A DNA stretch of 5,836 bases, from the NCBI GenBank assembly GCA_017390595.1, contig JAFPBC010000141.1, positions 1 to 5,836 of the forward strand. Direction: 5' to 3'. The position numbers and the translations under genes are program-made. This DNA comes from Selenomonadales bacterium. Its GTDB lineage: Bacteria; Bacillota; Negativicutes; RGIG982. Positions 5,206-5,836 of this stretch are shown in pieces. A model generated the notes under the pieces. It searched no databases and was not told the origin of the DNA. It was given only the letters and a program-made list of their open reading frames with translations. The number at the start of each line of letters is the position of its first letter. The stretch's first letter is position 1.

Positions 5206-5253
5206 ATGCAAAAAATTTCTCTCGATACAGGAAAACAGGGTGGAAATGGCTAA
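5206..5253 (+). CDS. 15-codon small ORF, possible leader peptide
   Basis: The frame encodes MQKISLDTGKQGGNG and stops at TAA (5251-5253). Its ribosome binding site AAGGAGGT (5191-5198), 7 bases before the ATG, is the best match to the anti-Shine-Dalgarno sequence in this part of the window, which is the main reason to believe it is translated. It lies between the leader terminator and the DUF805 gene. It overlaps by 8 bases an in-frame upstream ATG (5246) of the DUF805 gene, so translational coupling is possible. No run of regulatory codons as in amino-acid attenuators is seen. It could instead be a remnant, or an artefact of a purine-rich stretch. Confidence 0.5.
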   Translation: MQKISLDTGKQGGNG

Positions 5254-5293
5254 TATATACAGTATGAAATCGAACCTATGGGGGGACTCTCTT

Positions 5294-5836
5294 ATGAAAC
5301 GCTCGCAATTATTTGCCAAGCTCTTCTCGCCGTTTATGATACTCGGCGTGATAGGTGGCTGGCTTACGATAACTATGTTTGACGGAAGTGTGGCATCGGC
5401 CAATCCGCTCGGCTGGCTCAATTTTGACAGCGAGATATGGGCGCCGAAAGCGGTCACTCTGCCCGAACCGCATCCGAAGTTCGTCGGTGTACCGATACTC
5501 TTATTGATGTTCTTCTGGCTCGTGTTCTATATGTGGCGCGACCGTCCGATCATCAAGTCTATCATCGATTATTTCTACCGCGGTCGTATCGACAGAACGT
5601 CGTTCATCATCTCGTGTGCGGGGCTCTACTTCTCGTGTACGATACTCGCGTTCATCTACATCTTGACGCGAACGAATATCGATCCGTTCATGCCCGTATT
5701 CAGTACGCTGGCACTTGCGTATGAGATATCGCTTACGGTACGCCGTTCGCATGACGTAGACCTCGGCTGGGGCGCAACGACGTTTCTCATTCTGTTGACG
5801 CTTATCCCGGGCATATCGTTCCTGCCGTTCTTCTAC
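5294..5836 (+). CDS. DUF805-domain membrane protein, N-terminal part (runs off window)
   Basis: The frame stays open for 181 codons to the window edge. A first membrane helix (about 12-29), a short external loop and a second helix (about 64-81) precede a DUF805-like region. That region has the hallmark YRGRIDRTSF (95-104), helices at about 105-125 and 132-147, the motif RRSHDVDLGWG (150-160) and a helix containing LIPG (about 161-180). Canonical DUF805 proteins begin near the GRxxR motif, so the roughly 95-residue N-terminal extension with two helices is extra. The family's function is unknown. I chose the ATG at 5294 because GGGGGGA (5280-5286) sits 7 bases upstream. In-frame ATGs at 5264 and 5246 are alternatives; 5246 would overlap the small ORF. 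Expression probably depends on readthrough of the terminator at 5127-5161. Confidence 0.75.
   Translation, partial: MKRSQLFAKLFSPFMILGVIGGWLTITMFDGSVASANPLGWLNFDSEIWAPKAVTLPEPHPKFVGVPILLLMFFWLVFYMWRDRPIIKSIIDYFYRGRIDRTSFIISCAGLYFSCTILAFIYILTRTNIDPFMPVFSTLALAYEISLTVRRSHDVDLGWGATTFLILLTLIPGISFLPFFY

Noticed and set aside
5050..5457. Minus-strand frames of 61 and 135 codons across the ychF-DUF805 gap
   Set aside because: They cross a promoter, a terminator and the start of the DUF805 gene, all well supported on the plus strand, and have no visible start signals.
1..5836. Mobile element, CRISPR array, toxin-antitoxin or defence system
   Set aside because: No transposase, integrase, terminal repeats, spaced direct repeats or defence-type domains are visible.

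Overview
The window reads as a stretch of a Bacillota (Firmicutes) chromosome. Strong AAGGAG-type ribosome binding sites, consensus TTGACA/TATAAT promoters, U-tailed intrinsic terminators and the gene families point that way. Moderate G+C, the gene mix and the style of the proteins make a Negativicutes (Selenomonas-like) source my best guess, but that is inference. Three genes, a YyaC-type putative spore protease, a DUF951 protein and the ATPase YchF/EngD, also lie close together near parAB and oriC in Bacillus subtilis, so this may be an origin-proximal region. No parA, parB or origin is in the window.

Layout. 3-293: the end of a DUF554 membrane protein, closed by a terminator. 392-1375: a consensus promoter, a membrane-anchored coiled-coil M23 peptidase gene and a terminator shared with the convergent gene. 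1374-1886 (minus): yyaC-like gene. 1887-2056: a divergent control region with two promoters and two different inverted repeats built from the same TGTAAG half-site. 2057-2950: a zinc-type cation diffusion facilitator that matches the known YiiP metal-site positions. It meets the convergent minus-strand orphan (2951-3418) back to back: TGATCA supplies both stop codons and lies in the loop of a hairpin. 3559-3759: DUF951 protein. 3858-4961: ychF with its own promoter and terminator.

4962-5293 holds no ordinary gene but is the least explained part. It has an array of 8-bp-spaced TTGAC repeats containing a strong promoter, a roughly 100-nt transcribed segment ending in an intrinsic terminator, and then a 15-codon reading frame with an excellent ribosome binding site just upstream of a DUF805-type membrane protein gene (5294 to the window edge). 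This looks like either a small RNA followed by a leader peptide, or an attenuated leader controlling the DUF805 gene.

The genes do not form one pathway. They are mostly single-gene transcription units with their own promoters and terminators: cell-wall hydrolysis, a sporulation-associated protein, metal efflux, and a translation-associated ATPase. There is no mobile element, CRISPR array, rRNA or recognisable tRNA.
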